Source: Cohaesibacter haloalkalitolerans (GTDB lineage Bacteria > Pseudomonadota > Alphaproteobacteria > Rhizobiales > Cohaesibacteraceae). Taken from it: a stretch of DNA of 64,000 nt. The translations under genes were made by a program, and so were the position numbers. Below are positions 57,724 to 64,000 of the stretch, piece by piece. The notes beneath the pieces are model-generated. The model saw only the letters and a program-made list of their open reading frames with translations. It did not search any database and was not told the DNA's origin. The stretch spans positions 248,001-312,000 of the forward strand of contig NZ_QNUM01000001.1 of the NCBI RefSeq assembly GCF_003574655.1. The letters are read 5' to 3'. Position 1 is the stretch's first letter. Each line of letters starts with the position of its first letter.

Positions 57724-57758
57724 GAAAAGCCGACTGGATGATATCCAGTCGGCTTTTT
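57724..57758. terminator. Bidirectional terminator between secB and dnaQ
   Basis: AAAAGCCGACTGGAT (57725-57739) pairs with ATCCAGTCGGCTTTT across a three-base loop. T runs follow on both strands (TTTTTC and TTTTC). Confidence 0.93.
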
Positions 57759-57816
57759 CATTGCCGCTTCATTGCCGCCGTTAACGGCTTGTTAATCAGT
57801 TTCACGTGAATCCAGA

Positions 57817-58557
57817 TCAGCTCTCAGTCTGATCGGCTGCTTCTGGCTGCGGCATGTATTGCGCCCAGATGACGTCGCCCTTGACTTCCTTCAGAAAGGT
57901 CAGATGCGCTTCAACCTCGGCTTCGGTCAACCGGGCGGGAAGGGGCGTAGGGCGTGTTCTGGCAGGCTGGCGCGCGCCGGTGCCACCAGCAGCATTATCG
58001 GCCTCATTCTGCTGTTCGCTGGACAGCATGAAACTGGTCTGGCGCCCACCGATCAGCTCCAGATAGACGTCCGCCAGAATCTCACTATCGAGCAGAGCGC
58101 CGTGCAGGGTGCGTTTCGAGTTATCGATGCCAAAGCGGCTGCAGAGCACATCGAGGTTGTTCGGGCCAGCCGGAAATCTCTGACGCGCCATGGCCAGCGT
58201 ATCAATGACCAGTTCCTTGTCGATTATCGGGAATCCGGCTTTTTCCAGCTCCCAGTTGAGAAACTTGATGTCGAAGCTAGCATTGTGGGCGATCAGCACT
58301 GTATCTTTGATGAACTCATGGAAATCTTTGGCGATCTGAGCAAATTTCGGCTTGTCGGAGAGGAATTCCTCCGACAGGCCATGCACTCGGAAGGCCTCTT
58401 CGGGCATATCCCGCTCAGGATTGATATAGACGTGAAAATTGTTCTCCGTCGGCAGGTGATTGATCAGTTCCACGCAGCCGATTTCGACAACCCTGTCTCC
58501 CGTCATGACGTCCAGACCGGTTGTTTCGGTATCGAATACAATTTCCCTCAGGACCAT
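57817..58557 (-). CDS. dnaQ: DNA polymerase III epsilon subunit (3'-5' exonuclease)
   Basis: Proofreading exonuclease of the replicase, 246 residues. ExoI motif VFDTETTGLDVMTGDRVVEIG, ExoII HNASFDIKFLNWELE, and ExoIII with the catalytic His in HGALLDSEILADVYLEL are intact. A Glu/Pro/Arg-rich linker leads to a C-terminal segment that would bind the polymerase alpha subunit. The ATG at 58557 gives the usual MVLREIVFDTE start; the frame is open seven codons further upstream. It lies just downstream of coaE in a block running away from the proposed origin. Confidence 0.95.
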   Translation of the reverse strand: MVLREIVFDTETTGLDVMTGDRVVEIGCVELINHLPTENNFHVYINPERDMPEEAFRVHGLSEEFLSDKPKFAQIAKDFHEFIKDTVLIAHNASFDIKFLNWELEKAGFPIIDKELVIDTLAMARQRFPAGPNNLDVLCSRFGIDNSKRTLHGALLDSEILADVYLELIGGRQTSFMLSSEQQNEADNAAGGTGARQPARTRPTPLPARLTEAEVEAHLTFLKEVKGDVIWAQYMPQPEAADQTES

Positions 58558-58602
58558 TTTCAACTCTCTCGCAAACAAATCACCACAAAGGGTGACTATG
58601 AT

Positions 58603-59205
58603 CTATTCGCCTCTTTGTGCAAAGCGTCTTTTGATATCCTTGAGGATGGCATCTACCTGGGCGGCGGCGGCATCCAGACCTCTGCCGGTATCAACAATAT
58701 AGTCCGCCCGGCTGCGCTTTTCCTCATCAGGCATCTGTTTGGCCTTGATGGCCTCGAATTTCTCGACCGTCATGCCCGGCCGCGCCAGAACCCGTTGCCG
58801 CTGGGTGTCTGCATCGGCTGAGACCACCACCACGACGTCCACACGATCCTCGGCGCCGGTCTCGAACAACAACGGGATATCCAGCACCACCATTTCAATA
58901 CCATCGGCGCGGGCCTGATCGTAGAATTCCCGCTCTTGCCGTCGCACCAGCGGGTGGATGATGGTCTCAAGACGTTTCATGGCCTCGGGATTGCCGATAA
59001 CGCGGGACGAAAGCGCTGCCCGATCCACCCCCAACGGCCCTGTGGTACCGGGAAATTCCGCTTCGATCAGCGGCACGGCTGCTCCCTTGTAGAGGCGGTG
59101 GACCGTGGCATCGGCATCATGCAGCGGATAACCGCGATCTACAAACATCTGTCCGGTCGTCGTCTTGCCCATTCCGATGGAACCGGTGAGGCCGATCTTG
59201 ATCAT
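58603..59205 (-). CDS. coaE: Dephospho-CoA kinase
   Basis: Last step of coenzyme A synthesis. The 200-residue protein has the P-loop [18 protein letters not shown], the substrate region [18 protein letters not shown], and [20 protein letters not shown]. It ends with the basic KRRFAQRGE tail. The gene is 9 bases after aroE, in the aroE-coaE-dnaQ order typical of alphaproteobacteria near the replication origin. Confidence 0.97.
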   Translation of the reverse strand: MIKIGLTGSIGMGKTTTGQMFVDRGYPLHDADATVHRLYKGAAVPLIEAEFPGTTGPLGVDRAALSSRVIGNPEAMKRLETIIHPLVRRQEREFYDQARADGIEMVVLDIPLLFETGAEDRVDVVVVVSADADTQRQRVLARPGMTVEKFEAIKAKQMPDEEKRSRADYIVDTGRGLDAAAAQVDAILKDIKRRFAQRGE

Positions 59206-59214
59206 GAGATGCTC

Positions 59215-60078
59215 CTACAAGCTCTTCAGAACCGTCTGACGCAGAAGGTCGGTGACCATTGGGCGCTTGCCAAACCAGTGCTCGAAGCCCGGAACAGCCT
59301 GATGTAACAGCATGCCAAGGCCATCGACCACCGGATTGCCGCGCATCCGGGCCTGCCGCAGGATGTCCGTTTCCAGCGGATTATAGACAATATCGGTGAC
59401 CAGCGCCGAAACGGGCAGGGCGTCAAGAGAGAGATCAAGAGGCGGTTGCCCGATCATGCCAAGGCTTGAGGTATTGACCAGACAATCAATGGAATTAAGG
59501 CTTTCAGCGCGCTTTTCCCAGTCGACCACAAGCACCCGAGCGCCCAGCCCGAGCGCGGCAAACAGCTGCGCAAGCTCTTCCGACTTCGATCTTGTTCGAT
59601 TCGCTATCGTAACGGTTTCAAAGCCCCGCTCGAGCAGCCCATTGATGACCGGACGAGCAGCCCCGCCAGCCCCGAGCACCATGGCATTTGCACCGGTTGC
59701 CCTGTCCCAACCAGGCTGCTGCTGATCGAGATTGGCCAGAAAACCATAGCCGTCGGTATTATCCGCATGCAGCTTGCCGTCTTCAAACCACAGGGTATTG
59801 GCTGCCTTGAGCTTCTGTGCGGTCGGATGGATAACGTCTACATGATCCAGCACCGCCTGTTTGTGAGGAATGGTCACGTTACCGCCGACAAAGCCCCGCG
59901 CTTTCATTTCGCTGATGAAGGCACCGAGGTTTTCCGGTTCAACGGCAATTTTCTCGTAGCTGCCGGCAAGACCATAGTGGTCAAGCCAATGGCCATGAAT
60001 AAGCGGTGATTTGGACTGTTCTATCGGCCAGCCGATGACAAAAGCCTTTGGCATTTGAGTGGGTGTTGCTTCGCTCAT
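59215..60078 (-). CDS. aroE: Shikimate dehydrogenase (NADP+)
   Basis: Reduces 3-dehydroshikimate in aromatic amino acid synthesis. The 287-residue protein has the substrate-binding VIGWPIEQSKSPLIHGHW, VTIPHKQAVLDHVD, the NADP-binding VLGAGGAARPVINGLLERG, and a C-terminal DIVYNPLETDILRQAR segment. It is 2 bases after the maf stop codon and 9 bases before coaE, so maf-aroE-coaE-dnaQ form one operon. Confidence 0.96.
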   Translation of the reverse strand: MSEATPTQMPKAFVIGWPIEQSKSPLIHGHWLDHYGLAGSYEKIAVEPENLGAFISEMKARGFVGGNVTIPHKQAVLDHVDVIHPTAQKLKAANTLWFEDGKLHADNTDGYGFLANLDQQQPGWDRATGANAMVLGAGGAARPVINGLLERGFETVTIANRTRSKSEELAQLFAALGLGARVLVVDWEKRAESLNSIDCLVNTSSLGMIGQPPLDLSLDALPVSALVTDIVYNPLETDILRQARMRGNPVVDGLGMLLHQAVPGFEHWFGKRPMVTDLLRQTVLKSL

Positions 60079-60080
60079 GA

Positions 60081-60677
60081 TCAGAATTCCAATCCCTGAT
60101 GCTGGCGCAGATAGCCAAGAAGGGGCAGAAGGGGCAGGCCGAGAATGGTGAAATAGTCACCGTCTATCTGTTCAAACAGCTGCACACCCAGCCCTTCCAG
60201 CTGGTAGCAGCCGACACTGGACCGCACCTGATCGCCCACTCTTGCCATATAGCGCCCGATCTCCTGTGGGCTCAGAGGCCGCATGGTGAGGGTGGCCGTC
60301 GAGACGTGACTCCAGAGGATTTCCCCACCCTTTGCACAGGCCACTGCCGAATGCAGCTGATGGCTTTGTCCGCAGAGTTCCAACAGTTGTCGGCGGGCGG
60401 CGTCCTCATTTTCCGGCTTGTTGAAGCGTTTATCCCCAAAGCCCAGAGTCTGGTCAGCCCCGATCACCAGCGTGTCGGGATGGCGGGTGGAAACATCCAT
60501 CGCCTTCACTTCCGCCAGCAGGGTGGCAATATCGGCGGGTGGTGCACCAGCCTCGACCAACGGCTGTTCTGCTGCCCGTTCATCCACTTCGGCAGCAAAA
60601 GTTTCAAAGGACAGTCCGGCATTGGACAGAAGAGACGCCCGTGCCTGACTTTTCGAAGCGAGAATCAATGGAATCAT
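60081..60677 (-). CDS. maf: Maf-like nucleoside triphosphate pyrophosphatase
   Basis: A 198-residue Maf protein, a house-cleaning pyrophosphatase for modified pyrimidine nucleotides (dTTP/UTP or m7GTP, depending on subtype). It starts LILASKSQARASLLSNAGL, has LVIGADQTLGFGDKRFNKP with the catalytic acidic residues, and a C-terminal CYQLEGLGVQLFEQIDGDYFTILGLPLLPLL. It is the leftmost gene of the operon that starts at the origin-side end, and its start lies at the edge of the gene-free origin candidate. Confidence 0.94.
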   Translation of the reverse strand: MIPLILASKSQARASLLSNAGLSFETFAAEVDERAAEQPLVEAGAPPADIATLLAEVKAMDVSTRHPDTLVIGADQTLGFGDKRFNKPENEDAARRQLLELCGQSHQLHSAVACAKGGEILWSHVSTATLTMRPLSPQEIGRYMARVGDQVRSSVGCYQLEGLGVQLFEQIDGDYFTILGLPLLPLLGYLRQHQGLEF

Positions 60678-60938
60678 GAAACTGGTCCAAGCTGTAAAAG
60701 GTTGGTTCGATGTTTAGAGCAACGGGCAGCGAAACGAAACGCCCTTTGTGGGTCCTTCCCCCTCAGTTTGTCCAATAGTGCCCTATCCGGAGGACAAACC
60801 CGCAGAGTTTGGCCATTTTCTTCATCAAACTGTCTTGAAACTGGCTTATTGACAGCCCGATGAGCGATTCTTCCCCAGGGGCTGTGGGCAAAGTGGGATA
60901 AACAGGCGGTTTATTCAGAGTTCACGATTTCATGCTCG

Positions 60939-61047
60939 TTAACCATTTTTTAATCCCCAAGCTCGATTGCGCAATGAGCGAGTTGTTAACACTCTGTTTA
61001 CCAAGGTTAACAAACAGTAAATACACAATTTGTTAAAAATTGCTCAA
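60939..61047. promoter_or_regulatory. Cluster of four CtrA-type binding sites
   Basis: The CtrA full site is TTAA-N7-TTAA. A perfect copy is at 60939-60953. Copies with one mismatch are at 60986-61000 (TTAA-N7-TTTA), 61007-61021 (TTAA-N7-TAAA) and 61033-61047 (TTAA-N7-TCAA). Spacing from start to start is 47, 21 and 26 bases. In Caulobacter, CtrA bound to five such sites in the origin blocks initiation. Confidence 0.6.
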
Positions 61048-61227
61048 TAGTTGTCTTCCAAACATACCCGGATTTGACCACATTGCAGGGCGCAGCTTTC
61101 TGCGGCGTGCGGGACTTGTCCCCGTAATCCCAAAAGGCTGTCTTGGAATTGGTAACCGGAAAACCACAGTTGTTCATGACGCGTTGTGGGGAATTTGTGG
61201 GCGAAAAAGAACCCCCACAATCCACGG

Positions 61228-61275
61228 CCTAAAAGAATAAACAAAAGATTAAACTAAAATATTTTATTAGGAAGT
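61228..61275. other. AT-rich block upstream of hemE
   Basis: This block is dominated by A on the plus strand and ends with TATTTTATTAGG about 50 bases before hemE. It is the most likely unwinding element if the region is the origin, and may also contain the hemE promoter. No better -10/-35 pair was seen. Confidence 0.4.
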
Positions 61276-61324
61276 TTGCTGGGAATCGTGCTCAATTCGG
61301 CCTGCAAACGGGGAGACAAATATC

Positions 61325-62356
61325 GTGATCAATCGACGCTTGATAAACGTTCTGAATGGCCAGACCGAGAAGACCCCACCCATCTGGCTGATGAGGCAGG
61401 CGGGACGGTATCTTCCCGAATATCGTGCCACCAGAGCGCAGGCAGGTGATTTTCTTTCCCTTTGCTACAATCCAGATCTGGCAACGGAAGTGACGCTGCA
61501 ACCCATTCGTCGATTTGGCTTCGATGCAGCAATTCTCTTCTCGGATATTCTTGTCATCCCTGATGGACTTGGGCGTTCGGTCAGGTTCGTTCAAGGGGAA
61601 GGCCCACAGCTTGATCCGATTTCTCCTGAAGAAATCATGGATCTTGACCCTTCCAAGGTGATTGATCATCTCTCCCCGGTATTCGAGGCGGTTGGCAAGA
61701 TCCGTCATGAGCTGCCGGAGGAAACGACTTTTCTTGGCTTCTGTGGTGCTCCCTGGACCGTTGCGACCTATATGATCGCCGGGCATGGCACTCCGGATCA
61801 GGCGCCGGCTCGTCTGTTTGCGCGCAAGCATCCCGAGGTCTTCGAGGCGTTGATCAATTGTCTCGTTGAAGCTTCGATCCTCTATCTGGTCAAGCAGTTG
61901 CAGTGCGGTGCCGATGCGGTACAGATTTTCGACAGCTGGGCTGGCGTCTTGGATGATGCGCTCTATGTGACGGCATCTCGTGATCCTATTGCCAGAATAG
62001 TGGCTGGCGTGCGGGCACAAATCCCCGATGCAAAGATCATCGGTTTCCCAAAAGGGGCTGGGATGCGGCTTGAGGATTTTGTCTCGGTGACCGGCGTCAA
62101 TGCGATCGGGCTCGACTGGACCGTGCCACTCGACTGGGCGCGGGACGCTCTTCAGCCGAAGGTGGCTTTGCAGGGCAATCTCGATCCGACCCTTCTGATG
62201 TCGGATGAACGGCATCTGGATGAGGCCATCGACCGGATCATGGCCGCATGGAGCAACGGGCCTTTCATCTTCAACCTTGGTCATGGCATTTCCCCACAGG
62301 GTGATATCAATCTGGTTCATCGTCTGATAGATCGTGTGCGGTCCTATCACGGGTAG
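61325..62356 (+). CDS. hemE: Uroporphyrinogen decarboxylase
   Basis: Removes four carboxyl groups from uroporphyrinogen III in haem synthesis. The 343-residue protein has the UROD signature PPIWLMRQAGRYLPEYRATR, AAILFSDILVIPDGLG, GFCGAPWTVATYMIAG, and the second signature GFPKGAG with a conserved C-terminal FNLGHGISPQGDINLV. The start is GTG at 61325 with GGGGAG upstream; there is no ATG nearby. Its upstream region is the origin candidate, as in Caulobacter and Sinorhizobium. Confidence 0.97.
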   Translation: MINRRLINVLNGQTEKTPPIWLMRQAGRYLPEYRATRAQAGDFLSLCYNPDLATEVTLQPIRRFGFDAAILFSDILVIPDGLGRSVRFVQGEGPQLDPISPEEIMDLDPSKVIDHLSPVFEAVGKIRHELPEETTFLGFCGAPWTVATYMIAGHGTPDQAPARLFARKHPEVFEALINCLVEASILYLVKQLQCGADAVQIFDSWAGVLDDALYVTASRDPIARIVAGVRAQIPDAKIIGFPKGAGMRLEDFVSVTGVNAIGLDWTVPLDWARDALQPKVALQGNLDPTLLMSDERHLDEAIDRIMAAWSNGPFIFNLGHGISPQGDINLVHRLIDRVRSYHG

Positions 62357-62445
62357 GGCAGTCTGGACGCAATTGCCCGATCCAAGCCATATAAGTGGCA
62401 CTTGCTGTGCGAACCGGTTTTTGATCAATACTATTGAGGACTGAA

Positions 62446-62895
62446 ATGGATTTTCTGGAATTCCTGCCTTATGAGTGGACCAAGGCGCTGCATATCATCA
62501 GCGTGATCACCTGGATGGCGGGTATCTTCTATCTGCCGCGGTTGTTCGTCTATCATGCATCGGCCGAGATCGGTTCCGATAAATCCGAGACCTTCAAGGT
62601 GATGGAGCGCAAGCTGCTCAAGGGCATCATGAATCCGTCGCTGATCGCCAGCTGGCTTTTTGGTCTGTGGTTGGCCTTTGGTCACGGCATCTGGGCGGCC
62701 GATGCCATCTGGCTGCATGTCAAGTTTCTGCTTGTCAGTCTGATGACCGCATACCATATGGTCTGCGCACGCTATGTTCGCGTTTTTGCAGCCGATCAAA
62801 ATCGCAAGAGCCATGTCTACTATCGTTATTTCAATGAAATTCCGACCTTGCTGATGCTGGCGATTGTTATTCTGGCTGTTGTTAAGCCATTTTAA
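62446..62895 (+). CDS. hemJ: Protoporphyrinogen oxidase HemJ
   Basis: HemJ oxidises protoporphyrinogen IX, using the respiratory chain. The 149-residue membrane protein has four helices, with the conserved start ALHIISVITWMAGIFYLPRLFVYH containing the haem-ligand His. Later come LIASWLFGLWLAFG, LHVKFLLVSLMTAYHMVC and FNEIPTLLMLAIVILAVVKPF with the conserved RYFNE region. It is 90 bases after hemE, so the two haem genes form a unit. Confidence 0.93.
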   Translation: MDFLEFLPYEWTKALHIISVITWMAGIFYLPRLFVYHASAEIGSDKSETFKVMERKLLKGIMNPSLIASWLFGLWLAFGHGIWAADAIWLHVKFLLVSLMTAYHMVCARYVRVFAADQNRKSHVYYRYFNEIPTLLMLAIVILAVVKPF

Positions 62896-63162
62896 TGACA
62901 GCCTAATCGGGATTCGAGACTAGCAATTGGTCTCAATTGGGGTCTTTCCATTCGCTTGTTGGCATATTTTTCGTTGATGGGGCTTGCCCAACTTTTGCGA
63001 AGCAGCTATGTTCCGCGAAATCGTTTCTAACGATGACTAACTTGGAAACGCTTTCTTTCCTCTGTTTCCAAGGCTATAGCGAGGCACAATAACAAACAAC
63101 AGTGCCTTGTTTCTTCCTACCTTTTTCCCTTGGTTGCTTATCCCTTATATGAGAGTTTCGCT

Positions 63163-64000
63163 ATGCGCGAAATGAAATTAAAAGAACTCAAACAAAAATC
63201 TCCAACAGAGCTATTGAACTTTGCTGAAGAGCTCGAGGTCGAAAATGCCAGCACGCTGCGAAAGCAGGAGCTGCTTTTTGCGATCCTCAAACAGCTAGCA
63301 GAACAGGAAACCGATATCATCGGCGAAGGTGTCGTCGAGGTATTGCAGGATGGTTTCGGTTTTCTGCGGTCACCAGATGCAAACTATCTGCCTGGCCCCG
63401 ACGATATCTATATTTCACCTTCTCAGATCCGGCGCTTTTCCTTGCGTACGGGTGATACGGTGGAAGGACATATTCGCAGCCCGAAGGAAGGCGAACGCTA
63501 TTTTGCCCTTCTGAAGGTGAATACTGTCAATTTTGAAGATCCGGACAAAGCGCGCCACAAGGTGCATTTTGATAACCTGACGCCATTGCATCCTGATGAA
63601 CGGTTCAAGCTGGAATCGACCGATCCGGAAGGCAAGGACATGTCCAGCCGTGTGATCGATCTGGTCGCTCCGCTTGGCAAAGGTCAGCGCGCCCTGATCG
63701 TTGCGCCTCCGCGTACCGGTAAAACCGTGCTGTTGCAGAATATCGCCAAGTCGATCACTGCAAACCATCCGGATAGCTGTCTCATTGTCCTTCTGATCGA
63801 CGAGCGCCCTGAAGAGGTGACCGACATGAAGCGGACGGTGAATGGCGAAGTGGTTTCCTCCACCTTCGATGAGCCGGCTTCCCGCCATGTGCAGGTTGCT
63901 GAAATGGTCATCGAAAAGGCAAAGCGCCTGGTGGAACATGGCCGTGACGTGGTTATTCTTCTTGATTCCATCACGCGTCTTGGGCGTGCCTACAACACGG
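63163..64000 (+). CDS. rho: Transcription termination factor Rho (partial, runs off the right edge)
   Basis: RNA-dependent ATPase that ends transcription. Visible are the first 279 residues: [20 protein letters not shown], the N-terminal helix bundle, the RNA-binding cold-shock-like domain ([20 protein letters not shown], then [12 protein letters not shown]), and the start of the ATPase domain with Walker [17 protein letters not shown] and [12 protein letters not shown], then the Walker B region [17 protein letters not shown] at the very edge. The remaining C-terminal third lies outside. It is 267 bases after hemJ, an interval in which I saw no gene. Confidence 0.97.
   Translation, partial: MREMKLKELKQKSPTELLNFAEELEVENASTLRKQELLFAILKQLAEQETDIIGEGVVEVLQDGFGFLRSPDANYLPGPDDIYISPSQIRRFSLRTGDTVEGHIRSPKEGERYFALLKVNTVNFEDPDKARHKVHFDNLTPLHPDERFKLESTDPEGKDMSSRVIDLVAPLGKGQRALIVAPPRTGKTVLLQNIAKSITANHPDSCLIVLLIDERPEEVTDMKRTVNGEVVSSTFDEPASRHVQVAEMVIEKAKRLVEHGRDVVILLDSITRLGRAYNT

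Larger units (their letters stand above)
60678..61324. other. Candidate chromosomal replication origin (Cori/oriC-type)
   Basis: This 647-base stretch between divergent maf and hemE holds no gene. In Caulobacter and in Sinorhizobium the mapped chromosomal origin is next to hemE, and hemE-hemJ-rho plus maf-aroE-coaE-dnaQ flank this spacer here as well. It contains four CtrA-like sites, several GTGGG elements resembling degenerate DnaA boxes, and an AT-rich block at about 61228-61275 right before hemE. Direct proof (skew shift, marker frequency) is outside the sequence view. Origin activity is an inference from gene order and motifs. Confidence 0.6.

Overview
The window is one continuous piece of alphaproteobacterial chromosome, moderately GC-rich and dense with housekeeping genes. 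The gene set and order point to the Hyphomicrobiales (rhizobial orders): rpmH-rnpA-yidC, an LpoA-like activator divergent from rsmI-yraN-gshB, hemW-rdgB-rph next to hrcA-grpE, dnaK-dnaJ-pmtA-pyrF, hisB-hisH-hisA-hisF-hisE-coaA next to hslVU, and maf-aroE-coaE-dnaQ-secB on one side of hemE-hemJ-rho. A glucosylglycerate-type osmolyte gene pair suggests a marine or salt-exposed lifestyle. I cannot name the genus.

Layout. 1-2.3 kb: the rpmH-rnpA-yidC operon on the minus strand with a clear sigma70-type promoter; yidC runs off the left edge. 2.5-9.6 kb: TVP38-type membrane protein, MerA-like flavoprotein, arfB, comM-type ATPase, ogt, an ICMT-like methyltransferase and a diheme peroxidase. 9.7-18.9 kb: gshB-yraN-rsmI, the PBP activator, hemW-rdgB-rph, hrcA and grpE. 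18.9-25.7 kb: a candidate small RNA, a LysR regulator, type-B putA with a divergent Lrp-type regulator, and an AT-rich gene broken by a one-base shift in a T run. 25.7-29.5 kb: a lipid kinase plus gpgS/gpgP-like genes and alkB. 29.7-36.4 kb: dnaK behind an RpoH-type promoter, an fkbM methyltransferase gene lying between dnaK and dnaJ, then pmtA, an FMN reductase and pyrF. 36.5-46.7 kb: DUF3592 protein, two surface-glycan-type genes, dapB, gpmA, an Ada-like repair protein, nth, CysZ-like protein, adenosine kinase and coaA. 47-60.7 kb: his genes, hslVU, XRE regulator, Smr, mltA, Tim44, fxsA, secB, dnaQ, coaE, aroE and maf. 60.7-61.3 kb: a 647-base gene-free stretch that is the best candidate for the chromosomal replication origin. 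61.3-64 kb: hemE, hemJ and the start of rho.

Themes. Protein quality control is concentrated here (hrcA, grpE, dnaK, dnaJ, hslV, hslU, secB, yidC). So are genome maintenance and repair (ogt, Ada-like protein, alkB, nth, rdgB, maf, dnaQ) and haem synthesis (hemE, hemJ, hemW). Several convergent gene pairs share strong bidirectional hairpin terminators. No tRNA, rRNA, CRISPR array, prophage, transposase or insertion sequence was seen. I did not find an obviously new multi-gene system. The most informative non-coding signals are four CtrA-like boxes in the presumed origin and an orphan terminator that suggests an unannotated small RNA near 19.3 kb.
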